Positions 1 through 10,106 of a stretch of 64,000 nucleotides of DNA are shown here, piece by piece. The notes under the pieces are model-generated. The model ran no database searches. It was not told the origin of the DNA and worked only from the letters and a program-made list of their open reading frames with translations. Position 1 is the first letter of the stretch. Each line of letters begins with the position of its first letter. Source of the DNA: Polyangiaceae bacterium. GTDB taxonomy: Bacteria > Myxococcota_A > Polyangia > Polyangiales > Polyangiaceae. Position numbers and translations under genes: made by a program. The stretch covers positions 43,915 through 107,914 of the forward strand of contig JAQSWN010000031.1 in the NCBI GenBank assembly GCA_029266615.1, written 5' to 3'.

Positions 1-604
1 TGATCTCGCCGTGCCGCTTGGCACGCTCCTTCATGTCGTCCAGAGCCTTGTCGATGGTCGACAGGTCGAACTGCACGCGGAGCCGATAGAGCTTGAGATT
101 TTGCTCGATATTCGCGCGGAGCCGGTGCTCCTCGTACTCCGTGAGCACCGCGAGCATGCCGGGGTCGAGCTCGTAGTCGCCCACCGGGCTGACGCCGCGC
201 TCCACCGCCGCTCCGAGCCGGTCCAGCCGGTGGAACAAGTCGTCCACGCTCGGCAGATCGTCGTCCCGGCCTTCCTTTTCGATGGTCAGGATGCGGCCGT
301 ATGCGTCCACGGTCGAGAAGAGGACGTCCAGCACCTCCGGCCGCAGGTCCATCCGACCGAGCCGTAAATCGTCGAGCAAGTCTTCGAGCCGGTGCGAGAA
401 GGCGCCCAGCCGAATGGCACCGAAGAGCCCCGCGAGGCCCTTGAGCGTGTGAACGGCGCGGAAGGCTTCGTTGATCAGCGAAGGATCTTCCTTGCCCGCC
501 TTCTGCGCCGCGTCGAGCGCGAGCAGGTTGCGGCTCAGGGTCTCGATGATCTCTTGGGCTTCGGAGAAGAACTCCTCGCGAGCCTTGTCGGTTATCTCAG
601 GCAT
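1..604 (-). CDS. cheA: Chemotaxis histidine kinase CheA (N-terminal part, cut by window edge)
   Basis: About 201 residues are visible and the 3' end runs off the window. The protein opens with a CheA-type histidine phosphotransfer (Hpt) domain: the phospho-accepting histidine is H52 in a VHTLKG context, followed by helices rich in Leu and Asp typical of the four-helix bundle. Residues beyond about 110 form a charged helical linker. In the chemotaxis pathway CheA autophosphorylates and passes the phosphate to CheY. The ATG at 604 overlaps the last 8 bases of the upstream cheY (stop at 597), so the two are translationally coupled. Myxobacteria have several che clusters; which one this is cannot be told from the fragment. 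P2, kinase and CheW-like domains would lie outside the window. Confidence 0.85.
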   Translation of the reverse strand, partial: MPEITDKAREEFFSEAQEIIETLSRNLLALDAAQKAGKEDPSLINEAFRAVHTLKGLAGLFGAIRLGAFSHRLEDLLDDLRLGRMDLRPEVLDVLFSTVDAYGRILTIEKEGRDDDLPSVDDLFHRLDRLGAAVERGVSPVGDYELDPGMLAVLTEYEEHRLRANIEQNLKLYRLRVQFDLSTIDKALDDMKERAKRHGEI

Positions 605-998
605 GCGCCCCCGACCCGGGCTCCGCTCCCATCTGCTCGAGCACGTGCTTGACCAGCGCCTCGGCCGTGAACGGCTTGACGAGGTAGCTGCTCGCGCCGA
701 GCGACAGGCCCCGGTCGCGGTCGCGCTCGGAAGATGCGGTCGAAATGATCAATATCGGCGTGCTCCTGTGAGCCTCGCTTTTCTTGATGAAGCTAATCAG
801 CTCCAGCCCGTTGATGTCCGGCATGTTGATGTCGGTGATGACGAGGTCCCAGGCGCCACGCGGCAGGAGACGCAGAGCGTCGAACCCGCTCTGCGCTTCG
901 GCAATCTCCAGCGGTCCGAGCGCCGTCGCCGACGTCAGGGCGGCGCGGACAAAAGTCCGCATGCTGGCGGAGTCTTCGACGAGCAGCACCCGGCGCAT
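597..998 (-). CDS. CheY-like single-domain response regulator
   Basis: 133 residues forming a stand-alone receiver domain. The acidic pair E8/D9, phospho-acceptor D56 (in ITDINMPD), switch T87 and conserved K108 (in LVKPF) are all present, so it should be phosphorylated normally. No output domain is attached. It lies directly upstream of and overlapping cheA by 8 bases, so it is likely the partner response regulator of that kinase, acting either on a motility machine or as a phosphate sink. The assignment to the receiver family is certain; the specific output is inferred from the neighbour. Confidence 0.9.
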   Translation of the reverse strand: MRRVLLVEDSASMRTFVRAALTSATALGPLEIAEAQSGFDALRLLPRGAWDLVITDINMPDINGLELISFIKKSEAHRSTPILIISTASSERDRDRGLSLGASSYLVKPFTAEALVKHVLEQMGAEPGSGAHA

Positions 999-1100
999 TG
1001 GGCGTCAGCATACCACCCCGGGCTCTTCTGGCGCTATTTGTGGCAATGTCGCGGTTTCGCGGGTCGGCCCGTCACCTACTTCAGCTCCTTTCCGACGTTT

Positions 1101-2401
1101 ATGGCGCAAAAGACTGCAATCATCGGCGCCGGCTCGTCCGGCCTGACTGTCCTCAAAGCCCTGCGCGCGGCGGACGTGCCCGCCGTGTGCTTCGAGCGCG
1201 GCTCGAAGGTGGGTGGCAATTGGGTCTTCGATAACGACAACGGCCAGAGCCGCATCTACCGCTCGCTTCGCATCAACACGTCCCGGAACCGCATGCAGTT
1301 CTCGGACTTCCCGATGCCGGCCGACTACCCTGACTACGCCAGCCACGAGCAAGTGGCGCGCTACTTCGACGCCTACGCGGATAAGTTCGACCTCAGACCC
1401 GGCATACGGTTTCGCACGAAAGTGGAGCGAGTGACGCCTCGCGGCCGCGGTTACGCGGTCGCGACCGACGACGGGCAAGAGCACGTGTTCGACGCCGTGG
1501 TGGTCGCGAACGGTCACCACTGGGATCCCGCCTTTCCGGATCCGCCGGCCCCGGGCCACTTCGATGGCATCACCCTGCACTCGCACCATTACGTGAGCCC
1601 GAGCGAGCCCCACGACCTCGCGGCAAAACGGGTAGTAGTAGTCGGTATCGGCAACAGCGCCGTGGACATCGCGAGCGAGCTGGCGCTCCGCGGCGCTGAG
1701 GTTGCGCTCTCGGTGCGGCGCGGAGCATGGGTTTTACCCAAGCACGCGTTCGGTCGTCCCATCGACCAGCCTGGCATCATTCCCCGGTCCTGGCCCGACT
1801 CGGTGAAGACCCGCATCGCGGAGCTCTGGTACCGCCTCAAGGTGGGCGCGCCCGCCGACTACGGCTTGCCCGCTCCGGATCACCGCCTCGGCCATGCGCA
1901 CCCCACCTTGTCGGATGATCTGTTACCGCTGCTTCGTCAGGGCAAAATCGCGGCGCGCCCGGCGATCCAGCGGCTAAACGGCAAAGTCGTGCACTTCACG
2001 GATGGCAGCCATTTCGATGCCGACGCAGTCGTCTACTGCACGGGCTACAGCGTCTCTTTCCCGTTCTTCGAGCCAAGCTTCGTGTCCGCGCCCAACAACG
2101 AGCTGCCGCTGTTCTTGCGCTGTTTCCACCTCGAGCACCGCGGGTTGATGTTCGCCGGCTTGGCCCAGCCCCTCGGCGCGATCATGCCGCTCGTCGAAGC
2201 TCAGGGCCGGCTCTTCGCGAGCTACCTGCGCGGGGACTACTCGCTGCCCGACGCCGCGGAGATGCGTGAGCGCGCGCGGCGGGAGCGCGAGCACGTGCGG
2301 CGCCGCTTCGTCGCGACCCGGCGCCACACCATGCAAGTCGACTTCGACGCGTACTTGGCCGATGTCGCGCGTGAGCTGCGCGCGGGTCAGCGCCGACGAG
2401 G

Positions 2402-2405
<4 letters not shown>
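1101..2405 (+). CDS. Flavin-containing monooxygenase
   Basis: 434 residues from the ATG at 1101; reading is open further upstream but that stretch lies antisense to cheY and is not protein-like. The FAD-binding Rossmann motif GAGSSG is at residues 9-14. A class B monooxygenase signature FxGxxxHxxxY is seen in the stretch FDGITLHSHHY, followed closely by the second, NADPH-binding motif VGIGNSAVDIA. The enzyme should use FAD, NADPH and O2 to oxygenate a soft nucleophile (N or S) or a ketone; the substrate cannot be told. It is divergent from cheY (about 100 bases between starts) and its stop overlaps by 3 bases the stop of the convergent DAHP synthase gene, so no intergenic terminator exists there. 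Confidence 0.88.
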
Positions 2406-3457
<1,052 letters not shown>

Positions 3458-3544
3458 GCGGGGCGCTTAGTAGTACGGCCGGAACAGAACGCAAATTCGC
3501 CGCACACTTGCGGCCTGCAGCGGGGTCGTGAGCAGTATGAGGCG

Positions 3545-5302
3545 TTGGACCACCCCGCCCTGTCCACCCCGCCGCCGTTCCGGCCGGAGCCGACCCAGGC
3601 CGCCCCCCGCCAGCGGTTCACGCGCGGGCGCGTCAGTCCCCGGGGAATCACCTGGTTCGGGGTTACCTCGTTTTGGGGCCATTTGCGGCACTTCGTCTCA
3701 GCCGCGATCGCGACCGAGGACATCGACTCGCGAGACTGGATGACTCCGGACATCCCCGCCGAGCTCACGGCCCGCGTCGCGCGGGTCCTGGGCGGAGACG
3801 AGCGGGCCGGCAGCGTGATCGAAGCGCTCGGGCGCGACCTCTGGATAGACTACGTGTCGGACACTGGCGACGACGTCTCCGTGAGCCGGGCGGTGGGGCG
3901 CCTCATCGTCGAGCCGTACGAGGTGCCCGACCCCGAGCGGCCGGGCGAATACCTCGTCGCGCCGCGCGGTGAGCTGCTGCTGTTCGGGGGTGACACGGCG
4001 TATCCCGTCGCGACCGCGCAAGAGATCACGAACCGCGTCCTCGTGCCCTTCAACGAAGCGCTCGTCGGCAAAGACACCACCCCGCGCGTGCTGCTCGGCA
4101 TTCCCGGCAATCACGACTGGTACGACGGGTTGGATGGCTTTGGCCGTATGTTCCGCGTGCGCCCGCCGGAAGACGAAGCCGACGCGCGCCCGAGCATGCT
4201 CGGAGTGTCCAAGCCGATGCTCGAGCATTACGCGGAATGGGCGCGTGAGTTCGTGCTCGGCGGCAAAGTCGAAAAGCCGAAGGCGCTCGTCCTATCCGGC
4301 TACGTTCCCGTGCAAAACGCGAGCTACTTTCTGCTCCCGCTCACTCCCCACATTCACCTGTTCGGGGTGGACCGGCAGCTCAAGACCATCGACTCGCGGC
4401 AGAAGCGCTTCTTCGTCGAGTGGTCGCGCGAGCACGCTGACGCGCGCCCCTGGGTGCTCTTGCCGGATCCGCTCTGGCGCTTCGGCTCGGCCAGCCTCAG
4501 CGGCACGCAAATGATTCAGACCCTCGGCTTCGACTTCCACGCCCGGCCGCACTTCTTGCTGTCCGGCGACATTCACCACTACGAGCGCAGCACCTCGGGC
4601 AGCACCTTGCACGTCACCGCGGGCGGCGGCGGCGCGTTCCTGCACCCCGCGCCCGTCTTCGATGGCCGTCGCCCCGCCGACAAACGCTGGCCCAACTCCA
4701 CCCAGTCGCGGGCCTTGCTCGGGGGCGTACCGTGGAAAATCACGCGCGGACGCTCGGGCTTCCTGCCGCACCTCGTCTTCCTCGCGCTGTTCGCGCCGGC
4801 TATGTCGCTCGGCTTACGCGTCTACGATCGCATCGGCGTCATCGTGGCTGCGCCGATCGCGGTCACGCTGGTGGTCACCACCGTTTACGCGCTGATCGGC
4901 GGCGTGCGGCGTCGCTGGCGCTTGGTACTCCCGCCTGCAATGTTTGCGGGTGCGCTCACCGCCTCATTGCCCATCGTGGCGTCGCTGCTCGTCAAGCAAA
5001 TGCTGCTCCGCCTGAGCTTCGTCCCATCGCCGAGCGTGGTCGCGGGCGGCACCCTGCTGCTCACCGTATTCGCCGCGACCTACTTGTTCGGCTCGTACCT
5101 CGCGTGGCTCACGCGGCACGGAATCGAGCACACCCAAGCGTTTACCGCGCTCGATCACCCTGGTTACAAGCATTTCTTGCGCCTACGCGTGCGCGCCGAC
5201 GGCAGCGGCGTGGACGGCTACTGCATCGGGCTCACGGATCCGCTCGCGCCGGACGCGAAACCGGAGCTGGTGGACACGTTCACGTGGCGCGTCCACGGCT
5301 GA
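3545..5302 (+). CDS. Metallophosphoesterase with four C-terminal membrane helices
   Basis: Calcineurin-like phosphoesterase fold with metal-binding motifs GGDTAYP (D150), GNHDWYDG (N189, H190, D191) and a late SGDIHHYE block. The last 190 residues contain about four hydrophobic helices (near 400-420, 430-450, 460-485 and 500-525), so the catalytic part is tethered to the inner membrane. The start is uncertain: the nearest ATG is 3740, but protein-like sequence (WFGVTSFWGHLRHFV) extends upstream of it with no ATG or GTG, so a TTG at 3545 is used here (585 residues). The substrate is unknown; nucleotide, phospholipid and phosphoprotein substrates are all possible for the family. A secreted archaemetzincin gene follows after 35 bases, suggesting one transcript. 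Confidence 0.75.
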   Translation: MDHPALSTPPPFRPEPTQAAPRQRFTRGRVSPRGITWFGVTSFWGHLRHFVSAAIATEDIDSRDWMTPDIPAELTARVARVLGGDERAGSVIEALGRDLWIDYVSDTGDDVSVSRAVGRLIVEPYEVPDPERPGEYLVAPRGELLLFGGDTAYPVATAQEITNRVLVPFNEALVGKDTTPRVLLGIPGNHDWYDGLDGFGRMFRVRPPEDEADARPSMLGVSKPMLEHYAEWAREFVLGGKVEKPKALVLSGYVPVQNASYFLLPLTPHIHLFGVDRQLKTIDSRQKRFFVEWSREHADARPWVLLPDPLWRFGSASLSGTQMIQTLGFDFHARPHFLLSGDIHHYERSTSGSTLHVTAGGGGAFLHPAPVFDGRRPADKRWPNSTQSRALLGGVPWKITRGRSGFLPHLVFLALFAPAMSLGLRVYDRIGVIVAAPIAVTLVVTTVYALIGGVRRRWRLVLPPAMFAGALTASLPIVASLLVKQMLLRLSFVPSPSVVAGGTLLLTVFAATYLFGSYLAWLTRHGIEHTQAFTALDHPGYKHFLRLRVRADGSGVDGYCIGLTDPLAPDAKPELVDTFTWRVHG

Positions 5303-5337
5303 GGGAAGCTTCCGCGCACCCAAGGCGTAGCCTAGCC

Positions 5338-5994
5338 GTGGGTCCGAGGTCCGTGCGTCTTCCCCGTCGCGCTCTGCTGCTCGGCGCCGTCAGCGTCGCT
5401 GTACCGCGGCCGGTGCACGCCGGAGCGCCACTCATCGTCCTGCAGCCACTCGGCGCCGCCCTTCCGCCCGCCGAGCTCGACGCAGTCTCGGGCGCGCTCA
5501 CCGCGTTCTATGCCGTGCAGCTCGTCATCGCGCCGCCTCTGGAGCTGCCGAAGCGCGCGTTTTACGCCAAGCGGCAGCGTTATCGCGCCGAAAAGCTGTT
5601 GGAGTACTTGGTCGCCCAGGGTCGCCCCGACGCGCGCGTCGTGCTCGGCCTCACGAGCGTGGACATCTCCACGACCAAAGCCCCCCACGAGGATTGGGGC
5701 ATCCTCGGCCTCGCGACGCTCGACGGCCGCAGCGCCGTTCTGTCCTCGTTTCGCTGCAAGCGCGCCGCCCAATCAACCGCCCACGCGCGCGTTCGCTTTG
5801 CCAAAACCGCCGTCCACGAGCTCGGTCACTCCTTCGGTCTCGACCATTGCCCGACGCCCGGCTGCATCATGCACGACGGTGAAGGCAGTGTGCTCACCAC
5901 CGACACCGAGCATGACCTTTGCCAAGGCACCCGCACGCGCCTCACCGCCATCGGCGTGATGAAGCCCGGCGCTGTCTCTCCTTTCGCGCGCTGA
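5338..5994 (+). CDS. Archaemetzincin-like metalloprotease with signal sequence
   Basis: 218 residues from a GTG at 5338 (a second in-frame GTG is at 5353). The N-terminus RLPRRALLLGAVSVAV followed by VHAG looks like a signal peptide, possibly Tat-type because of the Arg pair. The family signature is clear: H160-E161-x-x-H164-x-x-G167 binds the catalytic zinc with H170, and the structural-zinc cysteines C171 and C176, M178 and C195 follow. The second cysteine of the final CxxC is replaced by Thr (T198), and the spacing between the Met and that motif is one residue short of the usual 17. It probably cleaves peptides outside the cytoplasm, whereas most archaemetzincins are thought to be cytoplasmic. 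Start and export are inferences. Confidence 0.8.
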   Translation: MGPRSVRLPRRALLLGAVSVAVPRPVHAGAPLIVLQPLGAALPPAELDAVSGALTAFYAVQLVIAPPLELPKRAFYAKRQRYRAEKLLEYLVAQGRPDARVVLGLTSVDISTTKAPHEDWGILGLATLDGRSAVLSSFRCKRAAQSTAHARVRFAKTAVHELGHSFGLDHCPTPGCIMHDGEGSVLTTDTEHDLCQGTRTRLTAIGVMKPGAVSPFAR

Positions 5995-6143
5995 CCATCT
6001 CCGATCGGTCCCATAGGTGGGGGGCGCCACACCGTAGCAGGGCGCGTCCGCCGCTCACCGTGCGGCCTTGGCTCAACGCCGCCGCGCAGTGCTACGCGCG
6101 GAGCCGCGCACGCGCGTCGATTTTCCAGCGAGGCGAATGTGAG

Positions 6144-7901
6144 TCAGCCGCGCGCGCCGTGCACGCCCGTGCGGAGCAGGGGCAAAACGTTCCCCGTGGA
6201 TTCATAGTCGAAGAGGCCCCGCGCGATGTCTTCCAAGTGACGGTGGCTGGGGAAGTAGAACGGTTTTGGAAAGCTGCGGAGCGGCCCGCGCAGCACGACT
6301 TTTTGGACGTGCTCGAGCATGAGCGCGTTGTGCACGAAGCCGATGCCGCTCTGGGCGTTTTGCAGGGAGCCGCTCGGATGCCCGCCCCAGGGCGGCGTGC
6401 CCGTGCCGTACCCCAGCGCCGGCCAATAGTTGACGGCGACGGTGCCGTAGCGGAGCTCGTCTATCGCTCGAGAGAGTGCGGCTTCCAGCGCAGGATCACC
6501 TTCCGCCTGGCTCGGGAAGTACAGCATCGCGTTCAAGGTGCCCCACACCTTGTCGTTCAGGAAGCGCACGGCGCGGTCCAAGAACTCTGGGGCGTCGCTC
6601 TCGTCTATTTCGACGACGCTCAAGAACGGGCAAAATGGCTCGAGCTGAAACGACTCCGCGTCGGACTCCGGCGAAAGGCCGGTGAGGAGCGTCCACGGCA
6701 GTTGGCCATCGCCAGCGGGGGATGACCAAAGTCGACCGTCGCCAGGGTGGGCGGCGAGCTCCTGGAAGCGCTTGACCGCGCCGGGGTAGTACGCCGCCCT
6801 CGCTGGCTGCTCGGTGAACAAGCGCTCGAGCCGCGACACGATAGGCTCTGCCAATTGGGTCGGCAGCACGAGCAGCTTGGCGGCGTTGCAATTGAACGAC
6901 GCGTTGTTGAACAGCATGCCCGCGATCCCCTCGGCGACGTCCGACAGCTCCTGCTCCGTGTACCGCCCGGGAGTGACCACGACGGGGCTCACGTTGCCGA
7001 GCTCGCTGGTGATGCTCTTTTGCAGGAGCGGGCGCCCGTTCCTTTGCCGCTCGACGCGCTCTGCCCCCGGCGGCCCCCACACGATCGCGTCGTGCGTTTC
7101 GATCGCGCCTGTGAGGTGCACGTGGTCCACATGGGGGCTGCCGAGGAGCGCCTTGCCCGCCTCCACGCCGCCGTAGACGACGGCAAACCCTCCCAGGGCC
7201 GCGATGGGCTCGAAAATGTGCTCGAACGCGGGCCCTAAGTACGAGTTGACGGGGCTCATCTTGAGCACGCAGCTCCGCCCCATCACGAAGCACTCGTGCA
7301 GCACGTCCAGAGCTGGGATGCTCGCCACGTTCCCCGCGCCGAGCACCGCCGCCACGGAGCCGCGCGGCGCCGCCTCGCGATAGAAGCTGGCCTGGGCACC
7401 GCGAATGTCCGCTGCGTCGACCTCGCGCCCGAGCCGAACGTCGATCGTGTACGGCATGAACAGGACGCGGTCGGCCAAGCTGTGCGGCATCACCTGCACG
7501 GAGACTTCTCCGCTCGGGAGGCGGCGCACGCGGTCGTCCGCGATGAGCGGCGCGCCGCGCTCGCGGATTTGAGCGAGCGAGTCGCCGAGTAGCCGGACAT
7601 AACGCTGAATCACGACCGCGCCCGCCAAGAGCTCCTCTCCGAAGCCGCCAGGGCGGTTCTCCAAGCCTTTGGCGCGAGCGCCGAGCCGGGCGAGCTCGTG
7701 CCCGCGCGCTCGAAGCCGCGCGCGGACCTCGCCCAGGGCGGCAAGTTTTTTGGACAGCGGCGCCCGCGCGAAGCCTTGGGAGCGAGCGCCAACCTCGCGG
7801 GTGATTTCCTCGACCGCGCGCGGATCGGTTTCGACCACGGTTGCGGGAGCTGTCGTGGCGCTAGAAGCGCTTGTAGTCGAAGGTACGCGGGCGCCGGTCA
7901 C
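6144..7901 (-). CDS. Aldehyde dehydrogenase family protein (divergent)
   Basis: 585 residues, about 90 longer than a standard aldehyde dehydrogenase because of an extended N-terminal region. The cofactor-contacting lysine block VLKMSP (K214), catalytic glutamate E300 in SELGN and catalytic cysteine C338 in NNASFNCNAAK are all present, so an NAD(P)-dependent aldehyde or acyl dehydrogenase is likely. The sequence around the cysteine and the C-terminal WGGHPSGS block differ from the common betaine/retinal type. The substrate is unknown. The gene is isolated, convergent with the archaemetzincin gene (150-base gap with no clear feature) and divergent from a coiled-coil gene. Confidence 0.78.
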   Translation of the reverse strand: MTGARVPSTTSASSATTAPATVVETDPRAVEEITREVGARSQGFARAPLSKKLAALGEVRARLRARGHELARLGARAKGLENRPGGFGEELLAGAVVIQRYVRLLGDSLAQIRERGAPLIADDRVRRLPSGEVSVQVMPHSLADRVLFMPYTIDVRLGREVDAADIRGAQASFYREAAPRGSVAAVLGAGNVASIPALDVLHECFVMGRSCVLKMSPVNSYLGPAFEHIFEPIAALGGFAVVYGGVEAGKALLGSPHVDHVHLTGAIETHDAIVWGPPGAERVERQRNGRPLLQKSITSELGNVSPVVVTPGRYTEQELSDVAEGIAGMLFNNASFNCNAAKLLVLPTQLAEPIVSRLERLFTEQPARAAYYPGAVKRFQELAAHPGDGRLWSSPAGDGQLPWTLLTGLSPESDAESFQLEPFCPFLSVVEIDESDAPEFLDRAVRFLNDKVWGTLNAMLYFPSQAEGDPALEAALSRAIDELRYGTVAVNYWPALGYGTGTPPWGGHPSGSLQNAQSGIGFVHNALMLEHVQKVVLRGPLRSFPKPFYFPSHRHLEDIARGLFDYESTGNVLPLLRTGVHGARG

Positions 7902-7985
7902 GGTGCTTCAATTTAACGCTATTCGTGGCCGGCGTGCGCGGCCTTTCCTTCCACAGCTAGAACGAGCAAAGTAGCCTCTCAAGCG

Positions 7986-9290
7986 ATGGCGGAAGGCGGA
8001 AGACCTCCTGACCTCCCGCGGCGACCGACGAGCCTCATGGGTGAGATGATCCCGCCGGAATCGAAGCCCACTCCCCCTCGCGGCGTCGACCTACACGCTT
8101 CCGTCACCCTCGCGCCCCCCTCCCCGCTTCCGGCTTTCGCCGCTCAGGGTGACGCGCACCTGCGGGCCGCTTTGGATGCCGGGTCGCGCGCCGGCTCGAA
8201 CCTGAGCGAGCTGTCCAGAACCGTAAGGGAGCTCGCCCTTGGTTTGTCAGGCGCGAAGCAAGCCAACGAGCAGCTGGTCCAAGAGCTCGAGACCCTGCGC
8301 TCCTTGCTCGGCGACGCCGGCGAGCAACGGCGCATGCTCGCCGAGCGCATCGTGAAGCTCGAGCAAGAGCTGTCGGAGAAGGACGCGACTCTGCGCCGCG
8401 AGCGGCAGTTCCTCACCGATCAGCACGACGAGTTCTTGGCCGCCTTACTCGACGAGCACGAAGAGGCGCTGCACGGGCGCGTCCGCAGCGAGACGGCCCG
8501 CGTGAGCCCCCACGCCGCGGAGCCCGACGAGCGCTCGCACGCCGAGGCCCCGCGCACCGGAGCGGACTCCGAGCGCGAGGTCGCGGAGGCCACGCGCTTC
8601 GCGCTCGAAAGCGAGCTCGCGCGCGCGCGCGAGGCGTTGTTCCAAGCCCAGCGGGCCCGGGACGAAGCCCAGGCCCGCGCCGAGAAGCGCGAACGCGAGC
8701 GCGACGAGCTTCGCGCGGAAGCTTCGCAACTGCGCGCGCGCCTCGGTACGAACCGTTCCAGCTCTGCTCCTCCTCCGCCCGCCCCGCTCCACAGCAAGCC
8801 GCCCAGCTTCATGCCGCCCGGCGCCCTGACCCTCGACGACGGGGAGCTGGATTCGAACCTGCATGCGCGCGGCATGACCCCGCGGATGCCGAGCGTGGTG
8901 CCTCGCTTAGGGGCGTCGCTAGCACCAGAACGCCTTCGGCGGAGCTCGCCCAGCTCATCTCCGGACGCTACCGTCACCCCCTTCCCGCGCGAGACAACGC
9001 GCCCTGGCGTTGGGGGGCCGAAGCCTTCCGAGCCTCCGCCCCCGCCGAGTTTTGGTCCGCCCCCATCGGGCTGGACCCCGCCGCCTCCGGCCGCCGAGCC
9101 CACGCCCACCGCACCGCGCCTGCAGTCCGCTGCGTACCTGCCGCAGGGCTTGCCCAGCCTCACGCCGATTTTACGGGCGAAACCGGACCCAACGACTCGA
9201 CCGCTCATCGACTATTCGCTAGGGGAAGGCGGCGTCCAGAGCGAGTTGCTCGAGGGCGCGCGGCTCTCGTCCACCCCCCCTAGAAAATAA
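7986..9290 (+). CDS. Coiled-coil protein with Pro-rich tail, unknown function
   Basis: 434 residues. Residues about 60-260 are strongly charged and helical (repeated Glu/Arg/Ala heptads, e.g. ARAEKRERERDELRAEAS), predicted coiled coil. The rest (about 260-434) is low-complexity, rich in Pro and Ser, with short poly-Pro runs. There is no signal peptide, membrane helix or known catalytic motif. The next gene starts with GTG immediately after this stop codon, so the two are coupled. I do not recognise the family; a structural or scaffolding role is only a guess. Myxobacterial genomes carry many such lineage-specific coiled-coil proteins. Confidence 0.7.
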   Translation: MAEGGRPPDLPRRPTSLMGEMIPPESKPTPPRGVDLHASVTLAPPSPLPAFAAQGDAHLRAALDAGSRAGSNLSELSRTVRELALGLSGAKQANEQLVQELETLRSLLGDAGEQRRMLAERIVKLEQELSEKDATLRRERQFLTDQHDEFLAALLDEHEEALHGRVRSETARVSPHAAEPDERSHAEAPRTGADSEREVAEATRFALESELARAREALFQAQRARDEAQARAEKRERERDELRAEASQLRARLGTNRSSSAPPPPAPLHSKPPSFMPPGALTLDDGELDSNLHARGMTPRMPSVVPRLGASLAPERLRRSSPSSSPDATVTPFPRETTRPGVGGPKPSEPPPPPSFGPPPSGWTPPPPAAEPTPTAPRLQSAAYLPQGLPSLTPILRAKPDPTTRPLIDYSLGEGGVQSELLEGARLSSTPPRK

Positions 9291-10088
9291 GTGCCCCGCC
9301 CCCTGCTGCTCCGCACGGTCCTCGCCGCTGCGGCCGCGCTGATCTCGATCTGGTTCAGCAAGCTCGGCTTGTTTGCCGCGGTGGGCGCATTCATCGCCTG
9401 GGCAAGCTTGCCGCGCGTCCCGAAAGCCGAGCTCAAGCGAGAGCGACTGCTGTTGCTCGTGGCCGCGCTAGGCTCGGGCGTTGGGCTCGTTCGGTTCCTC
9501 ATCACGGAAGCAATCCCGGGCATCGTCGCGGGCGGCAATCGCTTCACGGAGCAACGAGTGATCTCGCGGCTGCGGGAGGTGCTCTTTGCGGAAGACTTGG
9601 CGCGCCGCAGCGCGCCGCGGGATCCGGACGCAGACAAAATCGGGTCCGCGCTGCTGCTCGGCGAGCTCACCGCGCACATTGGCGTCCGACGCGGAGCGCC
9701 GCTGGCCGCACCGCTGCTCGATGGCTACCCGCGACAGGTGCTCACGGAGGTCGGTCCGGCGAGCGAGATCGGCGGCTACTACCTGAGTGTGTGCTTGCCC
9801 AAAGCCGGCGGCGGCTTTACCGCCCAGCCGGAGGAGCCCGTAGACGAAGAGCTCGCCGAGCGTCGCTTCATCGCTTACGCCTGGCCAAGTGGCAGCGCTC
9901 CGGGCCTAAATAGCGCGGTCATGCTGGACGAGCATGAAAACATCGCCCTCGCGCCCGCTCGGGCCGGCTTGCGCTTCGGTCACGACGCCCCGCCCCGCTG
10001 TGACGACGCGGTCGCGCCCGAGACTCGCGGTGATTGGCAGCCTTGGCGCCAAAAGAAGCCACGCCAGACCCTCCCTGGCGATCGCTGA
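9291..10088 (+). CDS. Membrane-anchored protein of unknown function
   Basis: 265 residues starting at a GTG that touches the preceding stop codon. Two hydrophobic segments near the N-terminus (about 5-40 and 52-75) anchor it in the inner membrane; the rest is soluble and likely periplasmic. It includes a stretch YYLSVCLPKAGGGFT and a later YAWPSGSAPGLNSAVMLDE that resemble the fold of pilin-like or DUF2950-type proteins, though I would not assign a family. Coupling to the coiled-coil protein suggests they act together. No catalytic motif seen. Confidence 0.7.
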   Translation: MPRPLLLRTVLAAAAALISIWFSKLGLFAAVGAFIAWASLPRVPKAELKRERLLLLVAALGSGVGLVRFLITEAIPGIVAGGNRFTEQRVISRLREVLFAEDLARRSAPRDPDADKIGSALLLGELTAHIGVRRGAPLAAPLLDGYPRQVLTEVGPASEIGGYYLSVCLPKAGGGFTAQPEEPVDEELAERRFIAYAWPSGSAPGLNSAVMLDEHENIALAPARAGLRFGHDAPPRCDDAVAPETRGDWQPWRQKKPRQTLPGDR

Positions 10089-10106
10089 CGTGCTAAGGCG
10101 CCGCGC

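Noticed and set aside
471..1100. Upstream extension of the flavin monooxygenase reading frame
   Set aside because: It lies antisense to cheY/cheA and does not resemble protein; the FAD motif follows directly after the ATG at 1101.
5995..6143. Gap between archaemetzincin and aldehyde dehydrogenase genes
   Set aside because: Examined for tRNA, hairpins and small genes; nothing convincing.
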